Shown here: positions 13,446 through 25,758 of the stretch, one piece after another
Layout of the letters: every line of letters starts with the position of its first letter
How positions within the stretch are numbered: position 1 is the stretch's first letter
Assembly: GCA_022702545.1 (NCBI GenBank)
Contig: JAHRBC010000004.1
Coordinates: 5,982,001 to 6,046,000, forward strand
DNA length: 64,000 nt
From: Phycomyces nitens
Lineage: Eukaryota > Mucoromycota > Mucoromycetes > Mucorales > Phycomycetaceae
Reading direction: 5' to 3'
The notes under the pieces: model-generated
Seen by the model: the letters and a program-made list of their open reading frames with translations, nothing else
The model's database searches: none
Told to the model about the DNA's origin: nothing
Program-made: the position numbers and the translations under genes

Positions 13446-14410
13446 ATGCTACTCGCAAATCAACATAATCTCTCGCCTATCGATCCAGTAGATGGTCGTG
13501 AACACACAATCGACCGTAGACCATCCGTAGATCCCAACTCCAGAATTCTTCCAAACATCTTTAGACCAGCCGATCATCAAGTCTGCTCTTCATCGGTGGC
13601 TATGACCATGCAAATGCCTACACCTTCCAGCTCCAGACGCGGGTCTTCGGCAGATTACATCTTCCGTCCACAGTTACCTTCACTCGGTTCTCCCCCACAT
13701 TCCCCACAACATCATCTACGCCCATCTGCACTAGACCATCGACCAGATCTCACAGGGCGTTTTCTGTCATCCCTGGGTACAAACACTCCGTCATCATCAT
13801 GGCGACGCGACTCACTTCCGTCGATCGCACACCTATCCGTAAAAGATCATTATCAGCCCTCGACATCTCCTCCACCCAGACCAATCGATAGACGACATTC
13901 TATTGCGGTCTCTGATCGAGACTGTCGCAACGCACCGACCACAGCAGATATATCAACAGAATCATCATCGATGCCTCGAATGCACAGCTTCACCGCAGGA
14001 CCACATGACCGACTGTCCAGGAGAGCAAGTGCTGTCCATGCACCTTACTCCCGCTCACCAGAGCTTAGAGTAAGCCACAAGATGGCCGAAAGAAAGCGTC
14101 GCAGGGAGATGAAGGATTTGTTCGATGAACTGCGTGATTTGCTCCCGATTGATCAAGGCTTAAAGACTAGTAAATGGGAAATACTCAGCAAAGGTAAATT
14201 GAACACCATGACAACAGAGATTTTATTTAAGCCAGTAGAAGAAGACTGCGCACCTCTTTTTTGTTATTTAAAATGATTCTTATGATTTATACAGCTGTGG
14301 ATTACATAGGGGACTTTCGACACAAAGAAGAACTCTTTGCACATGAAAAGGAGGAACTGCAGCGAGAACTTGCAAGACTGCAGGACAAGCGATCCTTTTC
14401 GATCTCATGA
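13446..14410 (+). CDS. bHLH transcription factor with short leucine-zipper-like tail
   Basis: Exons 13446-14193 and 14295-14410 join in phase to about 287 residues. The first 200 residues are disordered, rich in Ser, Pro, His and Arg. The bHLH starts near residue 210: the basic region SHKMAERKRRREMKDLF has the His/Glu/Arg pattern that reads E-box DNA, followed by helix 1, a short loop (LPIDQGLKTSK) and helix 2 (WEILSKAVDYIGDF). The intron interrupts helix 2. The C-terminal heptads (EELFAHEKEELQRELARLQ) could form a zipper, as in USF/Max-type proteins. The start is the first ATG of the open frame; an extra 5' exon is possible. Target genes are unknown. Confidence 0.85.
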
Positions 14411-17221
14411 AACATATAAAAAAAACCCCATGGAGAGGATCTTTTACCAATTCTACTCTACGAACACTATTCGCATTCACACACTCATATTCACATTCAC
14501 TCTTGCTCTCTCACATAATACCCTGAAATAATAAATCACTACGTGTATAAGCTACACACTTACTTTCTAAATAATCTACTCAAATATGTACACACTCGTA
14601 TAATTTACCCCTAATACTATATTCCTTTCTAATTCTTCTGTTACGACATTCAAAAGATTTAAATATACAAGGATTTTTCCTATTTTTATTTCGGATTCTG
14701 ACTTTTTTTTATAACGGAGTATAAACATGGTTTACTTGTTGCAAAAACCAATTTTTTGCGATTTGTCGGGGAATAAATTTATTCTTTATCCTGCCAAGTT
14801 TACGCAAAAATATTCAATTCGGTAAATAATTTTTTTAATGTTTTTATTTTTTATGTTTTTTTTTGTATAATTAATTAAAAAACAAGACACAGAGCTAAAG
14901 TGTATATTATTTATCGAGTAAAACCACTATCTTTCAACAACAACAGCAACATCAACAGCAACAGCAAAAAATGTATTTAATCTATTCATCGGTTCACTAA
15001 TAAACTAAACTGCTGTATATAGATTGTCATTTGTTTGTTTCTTTTAAACAAATAGAATTGGAAACATTTTTTGTATAGTGTCTTTGCATATTCTATTTAA
15101 TTTTTTTTCAAATACCCATTTTAAGAATCTGCACATCACTTTTATTGTCATACATCTAGATATTCCATTGGTTTTTTAGCTTGATTTTCTCTGATATCCA
15201 TTGATAAAGTTAATATCTTGAAAAGAAAAGTAGATACTATAAAATATTATTAATAAAAAAGCAGAATATTATAATAGGTTTTACTCTTGGTCTGTTTTTT
15301 TACAATCAAGCATTGATTTAAAATAGCTGATTACAATTTACGGGTACATGTTGTGCAGTTATGAGGTCTATAGCATACAAAATTTACAGAGCAATGTTTG
15401 AGCTGCTTATTACTCACGGTCGCTGTATCACATTATATTTTGTAGCTGTAAAGAGTTTATTATTATTAAATACAGTGCTTGATATGACTTTCTCATTGGA
15501 GAATTTTGGGTATTGGTATTTTGACATTTCATTTCTCACTTGGTTCTGTGCTCCTTTTACATAAATACTAAAAAGACCATACATGTATCTCTAGGTAAAA
15601 CGACCCTCTGAAATACTGTGAAAGACTTGAACTATATTGCTTTCAGAGATATAGAGCTCTGTGTAATGACATTTAGAGAGAGAGAGAATCAAAGCTTATA
15701 GTATTGGTATTTTCATTCTGAAGCATAGCCATGCTACTGCCCGAGAACCGACTTTTAAAAAACAGCAACCTATACTAGCTTTGGATTTATATATTTTGTA
15801 TTCACAACTTTGTCAGGAATCATATAGGGAACTTTGAGATTTTGGATTGTTATTAGCCCTAGGACAAGGCATTTCCTTTATTTCATGAATGAGGACTCTA
15901 CAATAAAAAAAAGTATACTAATATCTTGGTACACCTCCAGCTCACAACAAACTTAGCTTAAACGTCATGAATTCTGCAGGATTGTTCTGAGCGTTGAAGA
16001 ATAATAACAGAACGTTTTTGCTCCCGAACAAGCTCTTCCCGAGTCTCCAAACTAAACCAATCGTTTATCCGACTTTACTTTACCTCTTGAAGCCAGAGGA
16101 AAGCTTTCTTTTATCCTTGGTTTATTATCTACAAATACCAGAGATTGAACAAGTCGATATCCTCTATTTAGCAAGATCCAACTCTTGTCCTATATAAACT
16201 GATTTGATGCTAGCAAATTCCTCGGAAGCAAACACTGTAGTTGTTCTGGTGTAGACTATATCTTGGTCATGGGAAATCAGTCTGCTCCATACAACATATA
16301 TTATAAACCAACCAGTAGTGCAGGCATAAGACATATATTTTGTAAGCATGGATGTATGGCTTACTTAATCAATGTGTTTGGTACGTCCAGTCATTGTCAC
16401 CCGTGCTCCAAATTCTTGCCTATACCACCACTTTCAAACGCCAGACATAGTCTGCCATGATATTCCAAGATAAAAATGACAACTAGTCTTCATTTTCTAT
16501 TATTCTTATAGATTAACTAGAAAGACCAAGTTCTTAAAAGGTCATTACTAGGTTACAATTTATATATCATTTGTAAAGCCAAGATATTGCTCTTGCTCTT
16601 AAACTTTGGCACATCCTCAAACAGATATAGAGTAATGTTACATTTTCTGAAATGTTCATGCGTACTTCTTATCTCAAAAGTACAGCAAGTCCAAGATAAG
16701 AGGATGCTCTGGGGGAGTTGTCGTGTGAGACCTAGACTGACATGATCAACAAGTGTCAGGCGGCTATTGTTGACAGGAAGAATAAGAACATAACATTCCT
16801 ACCTGGTTATCACCAGGTTTATTCCATGTCCAAGATCCATTAATTGGACTATCCAAAGAGCCCAGTGACTTTTTATTATTGTTTGCACTGGATGAGGTGC
16901 GATTTTGCGTCGATTGCAAAAACATTGGTGCTAAAAGATATTAATCGCAACCGTAAACGCAAAAATAAAACACATATTTTAAATTGCGGAGTACATCAAT
17001 CCTATTTTAGGTCGGCGATAATATATTTTCAATTTTTGACATGAAGCTGACCTCAAGTATCGCAAACAGTATGAAAAATAGAGTAGAAAGAAACCCCCCT
17101 CTTCCAAAATACTTAAACCCCCTTTTCAAATGATTATTTATAAAGGCATATTTATATATAAACCATCTTTGGTGCCCTGCCCAAGAACACTTCTTTTCTC
17201 TGGTTCTGCACTTATCTTGTA
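14411..17221. other. Gene-poor AT-rich interval, possible transposon-like relic near 16.7 kb
   Basis: Mostly T-rich and A-rich sequence with no supportable gene. CAA/CAG-type triplets appear at about 14938-14970. Around 16740-16840 a short open stretch (MINKCQAAIVDRKNKNI, then TFLPGYHQVYSMSK) looks coding but is bounded by stops; it may be a fragment of a mobile-element polyprotein or another dead gene. Small ORFs at 15361 and 15994 have no recognisable features. Confidence 0.45.
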
Positions 17222-17662
17222 ATGCATTGTCTCTTAATACTTATCGCTACAACCGTAGTCCTTGGCCAACATCCCACCATCACCACCACTGCAAACACAA
17301 CTCTTTTTAGCAATCCAATCCCCACTCCAACTACACCCATTATTTCCAGTACCACTTTTGCCAGTATCACCAGCAACAGTATCCAGCCACTCCCACTACC
17401 AACTCTGGTCTCTGTCAACCTATCCATCCTCTCATTCTCTGCCTCACCCACTACATCAGTCCTTACCCATTTCCCTACCCCAACCAAACAGGCTTCTTCT
17501 TCTTCTGTCCTGTCTAGCCTTGCTCGCCCTTCTCAATCAGCACCACTCCCAGATGATACGGTTGGAAAGTATGGACGTCTCCATGTATCTGCTGCATCTC
17601 GTACGACACAGCACTCTATTTTATGTTTGATTGCTATTGTCTTTCTCTTGACTGCCACCTAA
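17222..17662 (+). CDS. Ser/Thr/Pro-rich GPI-type cell-surface protein
   Basis: A single exon of 146 residues. It begins with a clear signal peptide (MHCLLILIATTVVLG) and ends with a hydrophobic stretch (SILCLIAIVFLLTAT) preceded by small residues (VSAASRTTQ), the arrangement expected for GPI attachment. The whole centre is Ser/Thr/Pro-rich with a few N-glycosylation sites (for example NTT near residue 25), so the mature protein would be a heavily O-mannosylated wall or plasma-membrane mucin. No catalytic domain is present. Two other frames are also open through the repeat-like centre, but only this one has both end signals. Confidence 0.8.
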   Translation: MHCLLILIATTVVLGQHPTITTTANTTLFSNPIPTPTTPIISSTTFASITSNSIQPLPLPTLVSVNLSILSFSASPTTSVLTHFPTPTKQASSSSVLSSLARPSQSAPLPDDTVGKYGRLHVSAASRTTQHSILCLIAIVFLLTAT

Positions 17663-19376
17663 TATTTTTTTAAAGAAAAGAAAAAAAGATCCCTTTTGTC
17701 CAACCATCCCCTTTTCCTTCTTCTATTCTTTCCTTTTATTCATTCGCCCCTTCCGTTCTCTTGCTTCCTGTAGAGTTCATCCGGTAGTTCGTTATATTTT
17801 CATATCAAACAAAACAAAAAAACCTATCAACTAATCGATCCTGCTTACCTGTTACCACTCTATTAAGCAAACCAAACCCTTTTTTTTTAAAAAAAAAACC
17901 ACAATTTTTAATTCACCAAAAAAAAGCAGTTTTTTCTTCTCTCTTCCAAACACCCATGTTTTGAATACACAGATATATGTATATATTTATATAGACAGAC
18001 TCTAGTATCAAACCAGGATTCTGTCCGTCTGCCTTTTTCATAGTGTATGTATATATATAATGAAGAGTAATAATCCTGTCAAACACAGCGCCACCTTTAC
18101 CATGAACAATTATAACCTGCAAACTATTTACAAACCACCTATGGGTCGTACACAGATCTATATAACATTTTTGATATTCCAAATATAGAAACTATTTTTT
18201 ATACTTCCCCTTTCCCAACTCCCTAGGCAAATCCAATAGAAAATAGAAACAAATATATACCATATGTAATTGCTACTTAATATCATTTGGAAATAAAAGA
18301 CACTCTCGCTTGTGGATCTTGGGATCAGAAAATCATTGAGAAATCCCGCCACATCCAATCAGTTCAATATGATTGCGTCACACTAAAATCACCGTTTTTT
18401 TTTGCATGTTTGTAGTCCAATTGAGATCTTTGTAAAGGATAAACCCCACAATTAGCCATATATGTATATTGTATATTTACTGTATGGACAGACAAAATAC
18501 ACAGCCACCGATAGCAGGTCCTCTATTCCTCTGGAAAGCATATATATATATATATATTTATTGGTGACATTGTTATTTATTGTCATTTTTGGTGGCTGGT
18601 ACTTGGACATTTGGCACAGCAGATTAAGTTATTTTTTGTCTTTGGGATTTAAAGAAGCGTCTCATTAAGAAAGAAACTGAGCAAGAAATAATAAATAAAT
18701 AAATATACACCTAGACACATATATATACATACATACATACATACATACATACACGCATACACACACCCGCATACATACATATATATTTATACATTTAAAA
18801 AACCCTTGATTCTGCAACCTCCTTTATATATGTATATATAGTCGTACACTGGACAGAGCCCAAGACAGTCAGCCAGTCAAGGCAATCAGTCAGTCAAGGC
18901 AGTCAGTCAAGGCAGTCAGTCAGTCAGTCAGTCAGTCAAGACAGTCAGTCAGTCAGTCAAGACAGTCAGTCAGCCAAAAACAACCAGCCAGATAAAGTCA
19001 GAGCGAAAATTTAAAAAAAATATAAACCAAATCACAAAGGCAGTTTTTTTTTTCTTTTTTTTTTTTTCACTGAAAAAATCATTTTAATTTTTATTATTTT
19101 TATTTTTTTATTTTTATTTTTATTATATAAATACTTTTATGTATACATTTATATATATATATTTAATAATAATAATCATAATCATAATAATAATATTTTA
19201 TTCTAATATATTCAAGACTCACTGCACACACTTTATCTATCCACACACACACACAGACATATATATATATATAAATATATATACACACACTTGAAAAAGC
19301 ATTTTATATATACATACATATACAAACACCTTCAATACAACCATCAAAACAGCATCATAAAAACAACCCCATCAAG
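17663..19376. other. Long AT-rich upstream region with simple repeats
   Basis: No gene supported. The interval holds pyrimidine-rich sequence, several (TA)n tracts (18018-18060, 18540-18560), a CATA array (18724-18780) and the CAGT array described separately. The last 375 bp before 19377 are probably promoter and leader of the bromodomain/kinase gene. Confidence 0.6.
18865..18977 (+). repeat. CAGT-based tandem repeat with interspersed CAAG units
   Basis: About 113 bp composed of runs of the tetramer CAGT broken by CAAGG or CAAGA (units such as CAGTCAGTCAAGGCAGT). It sits about 400 bp upstream of the bromodomain/kinase start codon. It is a minisatellite-like array; no function can be assigned from sequence. 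Confidence 0.85.
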
Positions 19377-22300
19377 ATGGAGAACTGGACTCTACAGAAT
19401 ACTAGTGGTTCAGTTGTAGACACAGTCAACGGACTAGTCAACAACACCCTCTGGAAGTTCCAGTCTCTTGATTCCCTTGGTTTATCAGACGATGGATTGC
19501 AGTCTACAGACCCACTGGGATTCGATCATGATGGCAATCCTACAGATGAAGACGACTTTCAACAAGAAGTAGATAAACTATTCCGTCAGAGTCTAGCAAT
19601 GGAAACAGGCAAGTTTCTATACTAGCAGATTCACCATATATTCTTAATAATATCCACATTTTCATATATATATTTTTATATATTTATATATACATACATA
19701 CATACATACATTTTATTTTTATTATGCTTTAAAAAAAATAACAATAATCTACCTACAATTTAGAATGTGGACACCTAGCCCCATTGGATTTCGACTCGAT
19801 TCCTAGACCAACCACACCACCTACACTATTACAATCACAATTACAACCAGAACACCCAACAGACTCACAACCACAGCCTGAAGTTCGAGTCAGAATGTAT
19901 GTTGACGAAACCGCTCAGCAAAAACGATCGCGCTCTCCGACTTCTGCAACCGAGCGAAAGGTTCGCCTACGTATAAACCCTCCACCCGAGAAAGAATCTC
20001 TTTCTAGATCCACAACCGCAGTAGATACTCCTGATAAACCCCAATTACGTTTCCACGTCCTCAAGCAGTTCTCCCCACACATCGTCCGTGAAGAAAACAA
20101 AGATCCAATGAAGCCAGACCTCGACGAAAAAAACCTAAGACGCCTCACAGTCGCTACCCTACGCACACTTGGTGTCCACACAACAGTAGAAGAACTTCCT
20201 CCAGTAGATATAGCCGAAACTCTTCCAACAGATTCACAACAAGTATTACCAGCTGCGGCCATGCAAGTCATTACTGCCATGATACTCGGTACTTCGGGTG
20301 ACAAGGATGTTGCCCAGACTGTAGGCTCACAAATATCGAATGGTGACCTGGCTGCCCTTCAACGCATGATTGTTGCTGGTCTACGTGCCAGAAGCATCGT
20401 TATCCATACAACCCCATCCATACAACCACCCTCAACTGATCATTCAACCCAATCCACAGCCACATTCTCTGCATCTACATCTGCCGTACACCATGGCACC
20501 CTACCATCAAATGTCCATGATATTTCTGGCGTAAAATACGAACCGCCAACAAATGTCACCCGTCTATTCTTACGTCTCTATCGATTTATAATCAACATGC
20601 TACTGTCTACACCGGACTGCTGGCCATTTATCCAGCCGGTCCCTGCAACTGCCGTTGTCTACCATCAAGAAGTACAGCATCCAATGGACCTGTTTACTAT
20701 CGAGCAGAATGTCTGGCAAGGCAAATACAGAACATTTGCAAAGTTTGAACAAGATATGCAATTAGTATGGAAAAATGCAAAAGTATTTCACCGCAATGCA
20801 GGCACGATTCCAAAACACGCAGAAAACCTCGAACAACTGTTTTATAAGATCATTCTCTATCTAAAACGGCAGATCAGGCAAGTCTCTCTTGTAGGTTTAT
20901 GGACTAAAGATTGACCAGCAAAATAACGCGTTTTGGACAATTGATCTTAGAAAACAATCCCACTCTCAAGGATCCCAAGAATTCAAATTTGATACCTCAA
21001 ATAGTCTTCCTGAAGAATCCGATTTCTCATATCCACCCTTACGCCAGATATATTCCAAGCAGAGGTAAGATGGGGCTATAAGACCATTGGTATTTTATCT
21101 GGTTATTTATCTCTTTATTCACCTTCTTTTAGTAAAGTCTACACCATCTCTGCTATATCTCCTTTTGAAGCAAAGGCAAAGAAGCCCAAAGGTCTGACCA
21201 ACGAAAAACAACTCTATCTTCAACTCAATGGACCATTCTTCCAAGCCGTCGAACGAATGAAACTAGACCCATTTGGAAACCATTCAATCGTACCTCGCTT
21301 TTATATTGCAAAGAACCGAACCTTGCTTCGTCAGGTCAAGGCACAGGGTGTACTGGCGATTTTCTACAACACCAAAGCCAACCGAACTCGCTCAAAACGG
21401 TTTCAGATCGAAACTGACATCATTCTCGCCCACCCGGTCAGCGACCTCTTTGATATTGACCAGATCAATGTCTGCACAGACGATTTTTCTCCAAAGGGAT
21501 GGGTTCATCTCAGACCCCTCAAAGTTCTTGAACACATCACTTTTGAGGTCAATGAATCAATTGATCGTGATTACTTCCGCCGGATGTTTGCGACCTGTAA
21601 GATGATGAGTGTAGAAGAAAAGAATGGTCAAGACACACCAGAGACTAGACAGCTCTTGGAAAAGATTGTCTGTAAGATTTTGGGCATACCTGAAGACAAA
21701 CCAACAGGAACACCTGGGTTGTCAGCGACAGGAGTAAAACAAGAATCTACAAGTAATGGCTATCCTGCTCTTGGTAATATCAATGAAACTAAAATCGGTG
21801 CCAGTACAAATAATGGGCATTTGTGTGGGTCGGTTTCAAATGACACAAAGGGTATTCCATTGTCAGTTCCGGGCCTCAAGGTTGAAGAAGGCCTAGAACG
21901 CATTAAACAAGAGACCAGCCCCACAAACTCTGCAAAGAACGTAAAAGATGAGCGAACTTCTGCCCAGATATCCGCAGATGCGACCAGAATGTCGACCCCA
22001 GAGAAGGAACATGCGGTGTGGAAGAAGTTGTTGGCAGGTAATGAAAATCATAAATACAAAACTTGTCAGTTAAAAAGAATGTGTGAATGCTGATGTTTCC
22101 AATATTATTTTCGTTGGTATTACGGTTATTGTTAAATAATGTGTATATAGTGTGTCAGGCAAAGGGTATCGAGATATCCAATATTGAGAAAAAATACACC
22201 AATATCAATTGGAGTTCACCAAACTCTGAAGGCTTCTTTAAGCAAGTATATTTCCTTGAAAATGTTGTTGTACAGACGTTTAGACAAATGACAATGTACC

Positions 22301-23521
22301 AACGTATTACAGAAGTAGCCTGTCTAATGTAAGTCAATGCTGTGTAATATACACATGAGATTTGTAGTAATTGTTGGTGTTTTTATTTATTTAGGAAATT
22401 GAAGAATTTACCTCACATGGCACAAATGAAGGCAATCATTTACAACAATAATGGTGACATTGCCGGTCTTTCGATGGAAAGGTACTTGGAAACTCAATTG
22501 GGAATCATTACTAACGATCCATATTAGATACCAGACCACTCTGAAGCAGTACACTCATGTCCATTCTCATCATCGACTATCAGCATACCAAAAGTTTGAA
22601 ATCATTCATCAAATGCTGATCTGTATGAAGACAATTCACGAGGCTGGTCTTGCACATCGTGATCTCTCTGAAGTCAACATCATGATCAATACAATTGACG
22701 GCCAATTAGAAGATGGTAGTTCGAGGATATGCATGTATCTTATTGATTTTGGAAAAGCCGTATTTTGTGAATCTCAAGATGTCAGAGACTGGTTTGTGGA
22801 TGTGCCGAGAGCATCATGGGAATACGATGGAGATGTTGTGCCCGAGACAGAGGAAGAACTTGCGACCTGGTGTGAATCATTACCCTGGGTCAAAGGAAAG
22901 CCTGATCACGGTTACCGAATGTATAGATCGATTCAGACTTTGCCAAAGACAAGATCAGATAACCAAGTATTGCCTTGGTTAATTCATCCCCAAGCTGAAG
23001 ATATGTATTCAATTGGTGTAATGATGTGGAAAGTGTTTGCAGAAACAGAGCCATGGCGTGGTATCCTTGATACAGATCTACAAGGCCTTCGATATGTAGC
23101 CGAGGATGATTATCGTATCCAGCGTGCCCTCGAACGCGAAGTTCATGGTGAATTAAGCCGTCAATTGCTGTTGAAATGTCTAAAGACTCGGCCTCAAAAC
23201 CGCGACACGGCTTCAGAAATCTTGTCTTGGATAGAACAGGAAACCGTCAAGGCAGGTTTATTGGCAGAGTGGAAGATGTATTCGTCCGATACACGATCTA
23301 GTCGTAAAGCCAAGAGTATGTATGGGTTTGAAGACATTGAGGAAGAAGAGAAACGGAGGAAGCGTAGAAAACCACTATTGACAGGTAGTGGAAATGGAAG
23401 TGGAAGTGGTGGAAATGGAGGTGGTGGTCGCGGTCGTGGTCGGCCTAGGACTAAACACATCTTACCTGAATCATCAGAAACGGTCGAGAATAACAACCAC
23501 CGGCAATCAACAATTACCTAG
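19377..23521 (+). CDS. Bromodomain plus protein-kinase-like protein with C-terminal AT-hook
   Basis: Seven exons join in phase (19377-19608, 19764-20877, 20951-21064, 21133-22037, 22151-22328, 22395-22481, 22528-23521) to about 1207 residues. Residues 340-449 form a bromodomain: WPFIQPVPATAVVYH, QHPMDLFTIEQNV, then WKNAKVFHRN and a closing helix. The acetyl-lysine Asn position is His (FH instead of YN). A middle region of about 300 residues (with PFFQAVERMKLDPFGNHSIV) is unrecognised. From about 750 there is a kinase-like domain with AGLAHRDLSEVNIMIN (HRD loop), YLIDFGKAVF (DFG) and a divergent N-lobe in which I cannot place the usual VAIK lysine. The C-terminus is basic, with an AT-hook (GRGRGRPRTK, near 1176). 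Introns 1 and 2 use GC donors (AG|GCAAGT). Probably a chromatin-bound regulator; activity unknown. Confidence 0.85.
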
Positions 23522-24183
23522 AACACGAGGACAAAAACGACAAGAGAGAGAAAGAGAGAAAAAGTGAAAGCAAACCTACATCTTAAACTCTCCATCTCTC
23601 CCGGTCTCCCTTTTTCTTTACTTTACTTTACTGCATTCTTCTTCTTCTTCTTCTTCTTCTTTATACTTTTTCTTTCTTTCTTTCTTTCATTATAGAGATT
23701 ACTCTCATTTTCGATTTATCCGAATCGATCAAAAAGAAGAAGCAAAAAAAAAGGATCTTGGCCTTTTTCTTACGCTGAGCGTATTTTAGGTTTTTTCTTT
23801 ACATTTGATAATCGCTTTCTTTTCTTTGCGTATCACTGATTTTTCATACCTCTTCTTTCTCACCGTGTATATAAAAACAATTAAATTTTTTTGTCATCAT
23901 CTTATTACTATCGTATTATATTACTTTGTATAAGCATGACTTTCTTCATTTTACACCAAAAATATAGAGTTTCTTTCTTTTTACAATTAATTTCCTTGTT
24001 CAAAAAAAACGGTTTAAATCAATGATAATAGGTAATAGCAGTAATAGTAATGGTAGTAATATTAATAGTAATAACATTTGAAAAGAGATGTAATGGTGTG
24101 CAAAAGGGTATTTTGTAAGATATATATATATGTATATATATGTATATATATGTATATATTAATATATATATATATATAGTGTT

Positions 24184-25758
24184 TTAGGAAATGATACAGC
24201 AACTACCTGATGATGATGTGTGGTATTCATTCTGCATTTCCAACATGGCCTGATGTTGATGTGGAGAGTGTTCTGCTTTGGTTTCTATAGAGTGGTTGAA
24301 TGAGTCAGAGGGTCTGACAAGGTCTACAGGCGGTAATGTTGGCTGGCACGGCTGATTAAAGTGACCATTTGGCTTTTCTATCAAGGGGGGTAAACTGTTT
24401 TCCTTGGACGAAACGGACGGTGGTGATCGAAGGCTAGGTACAGGCGATGAAAGGCTGGAATATTTTGTGGAAGTTCGTTGGTATGAGGTAAGCGTATCTT
24501 CTGTCTCACCGCTGGTCCGGCCATTGGATCTTAGAGAGTCGTTTATCGAATGAATGCGAGGGAGTTTTGCAGGAATGGGTGTATTGATATGCGAATATGA
24601 TGGCTTTTGAGCCAATCTGTCAAGAGATTCTTGTTCTAAAGCCTAATAAATAATATTTTTTTTAGTAAATAATGAATTAAATGAATATTTCCCAAAGGTA
24701 TGAAGAACAGAACCATCAAATTCGAATCCATATCTATCCACAGACAATGATCTCCTCCACCCCCTCCCTCTCGCAATCTACCCCTTTCCCCCTCCTCCTC
24801 CTTCTTAAGCACAATCCCTTGCACTCTGGGTATTTTTAATCCTAATAATTTTTTTTTCAGGCAGCCAGCCATTGTTACCTTTTTATCGAGTATTTTATCT
24901 GATGCATCCTTCCCTGATGTGTGTTCTAATACTGTCTGCTTTGGCACCTCATTGCAGACAGAATACTAAACAATAAAAAGCAAGATTAAATTAGAAACAA
25001 TGATCCAATTCAATAAACATTTTCCATCTCACGTTTGAAGAATCCTTCTGGTCGCCATCTCTTGCTAGATCCACACCAGTCAATTCTGGGCGCGTGTTGG
25101 TGTGACATACTTGATTATCATTTGTGCCCACTGGTCCTCTTTTAGCATTCTTGCGCGCATTCTGTATCTTGGCTTTTCTTTCCATTGCTTTCCTAACAGC
25201 CTCTTGGCCTTTTCTTATTTCTGCCAATTCTTTTTCGTCCATCTCAATCTGTCTTTTAACGACGGTTGGTATCTTTGTTGAGTCTGAAGGTGAAGGGTGG
25301 ACTGGATCTTTTGCATTAGATTCCATTCCGGCTATGGAGGAATATTCTTGGGATATGTGCTCATTATCCTCATTGAATTCTATTTCTGTATCTTTCTGTT
25401 GGTGTTGAGACAATGCCAGTTGAAACGCCTGGAATTTACTACTTCCTCCCGAGAGTCGACTCAATCGGTGGTTTCCTAATTTAGAGTATCGTAGTCTTCC
25501 TTTCAGAACGTCGTCAATTGGGTATTCTATAGTAAGATTTGTGTTAAAAGAGTATAATTGTTTAATTTCTAAATATGATAAATATTACCATTCGGCAATA
25601 GGTGTTTATCGGTTGGTTTTTGGCGACGTGTCAGGTCATAGACTTGGACGATCTGGTAATGAGGGTGAGATTAAGCTCATTGAATCCTCAAGGCTTACAT
25701 TATTGTCGCAGAACCGGATCTCAAAAGCTGTCCCGGGTTTTGTCCGAGATGGTGGCAT
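24184..25758 (-). CDS. Unknown protein with coiled coil and C-terminal CAAX box
   Basis: Exons 25758-25699, 25652-25589, 25526-25033, 24965-24879 and 24642-24184 join in phase to about 387 residues. The N-terminal 60 residues look folded (FEIRFCDNNIVQVYDLTRR, then PIDDVLKGRLRYSK). A charged helix follows near 140-180 (VVKRQIEMDEKELAEIRKGQ). The last 150 residues are Ser/Pro-rich and disordered, ending GSCCIIS. C-I-I-S fits a CAAX prenylation box, and the adjacent Cys could be palmitoylated, as in Ras and Rho proteins. So a lipid-anchored membrane scaffold is likely. I do not recognise the family. It is convergent with the upstream bromodomain/kinase gene. Confidence 0.7.

Noticed and set aside
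20870..20960. Apparent frameshift between the bromodomain exon and the next exon
   Set aside because: With GT donors the reading frame breaks here. A GC donor (AG|GCAAGT at 20878) and the acceptor cttag at 20950 give a 73-nt intron and restore phase, so no frameshift is needed.
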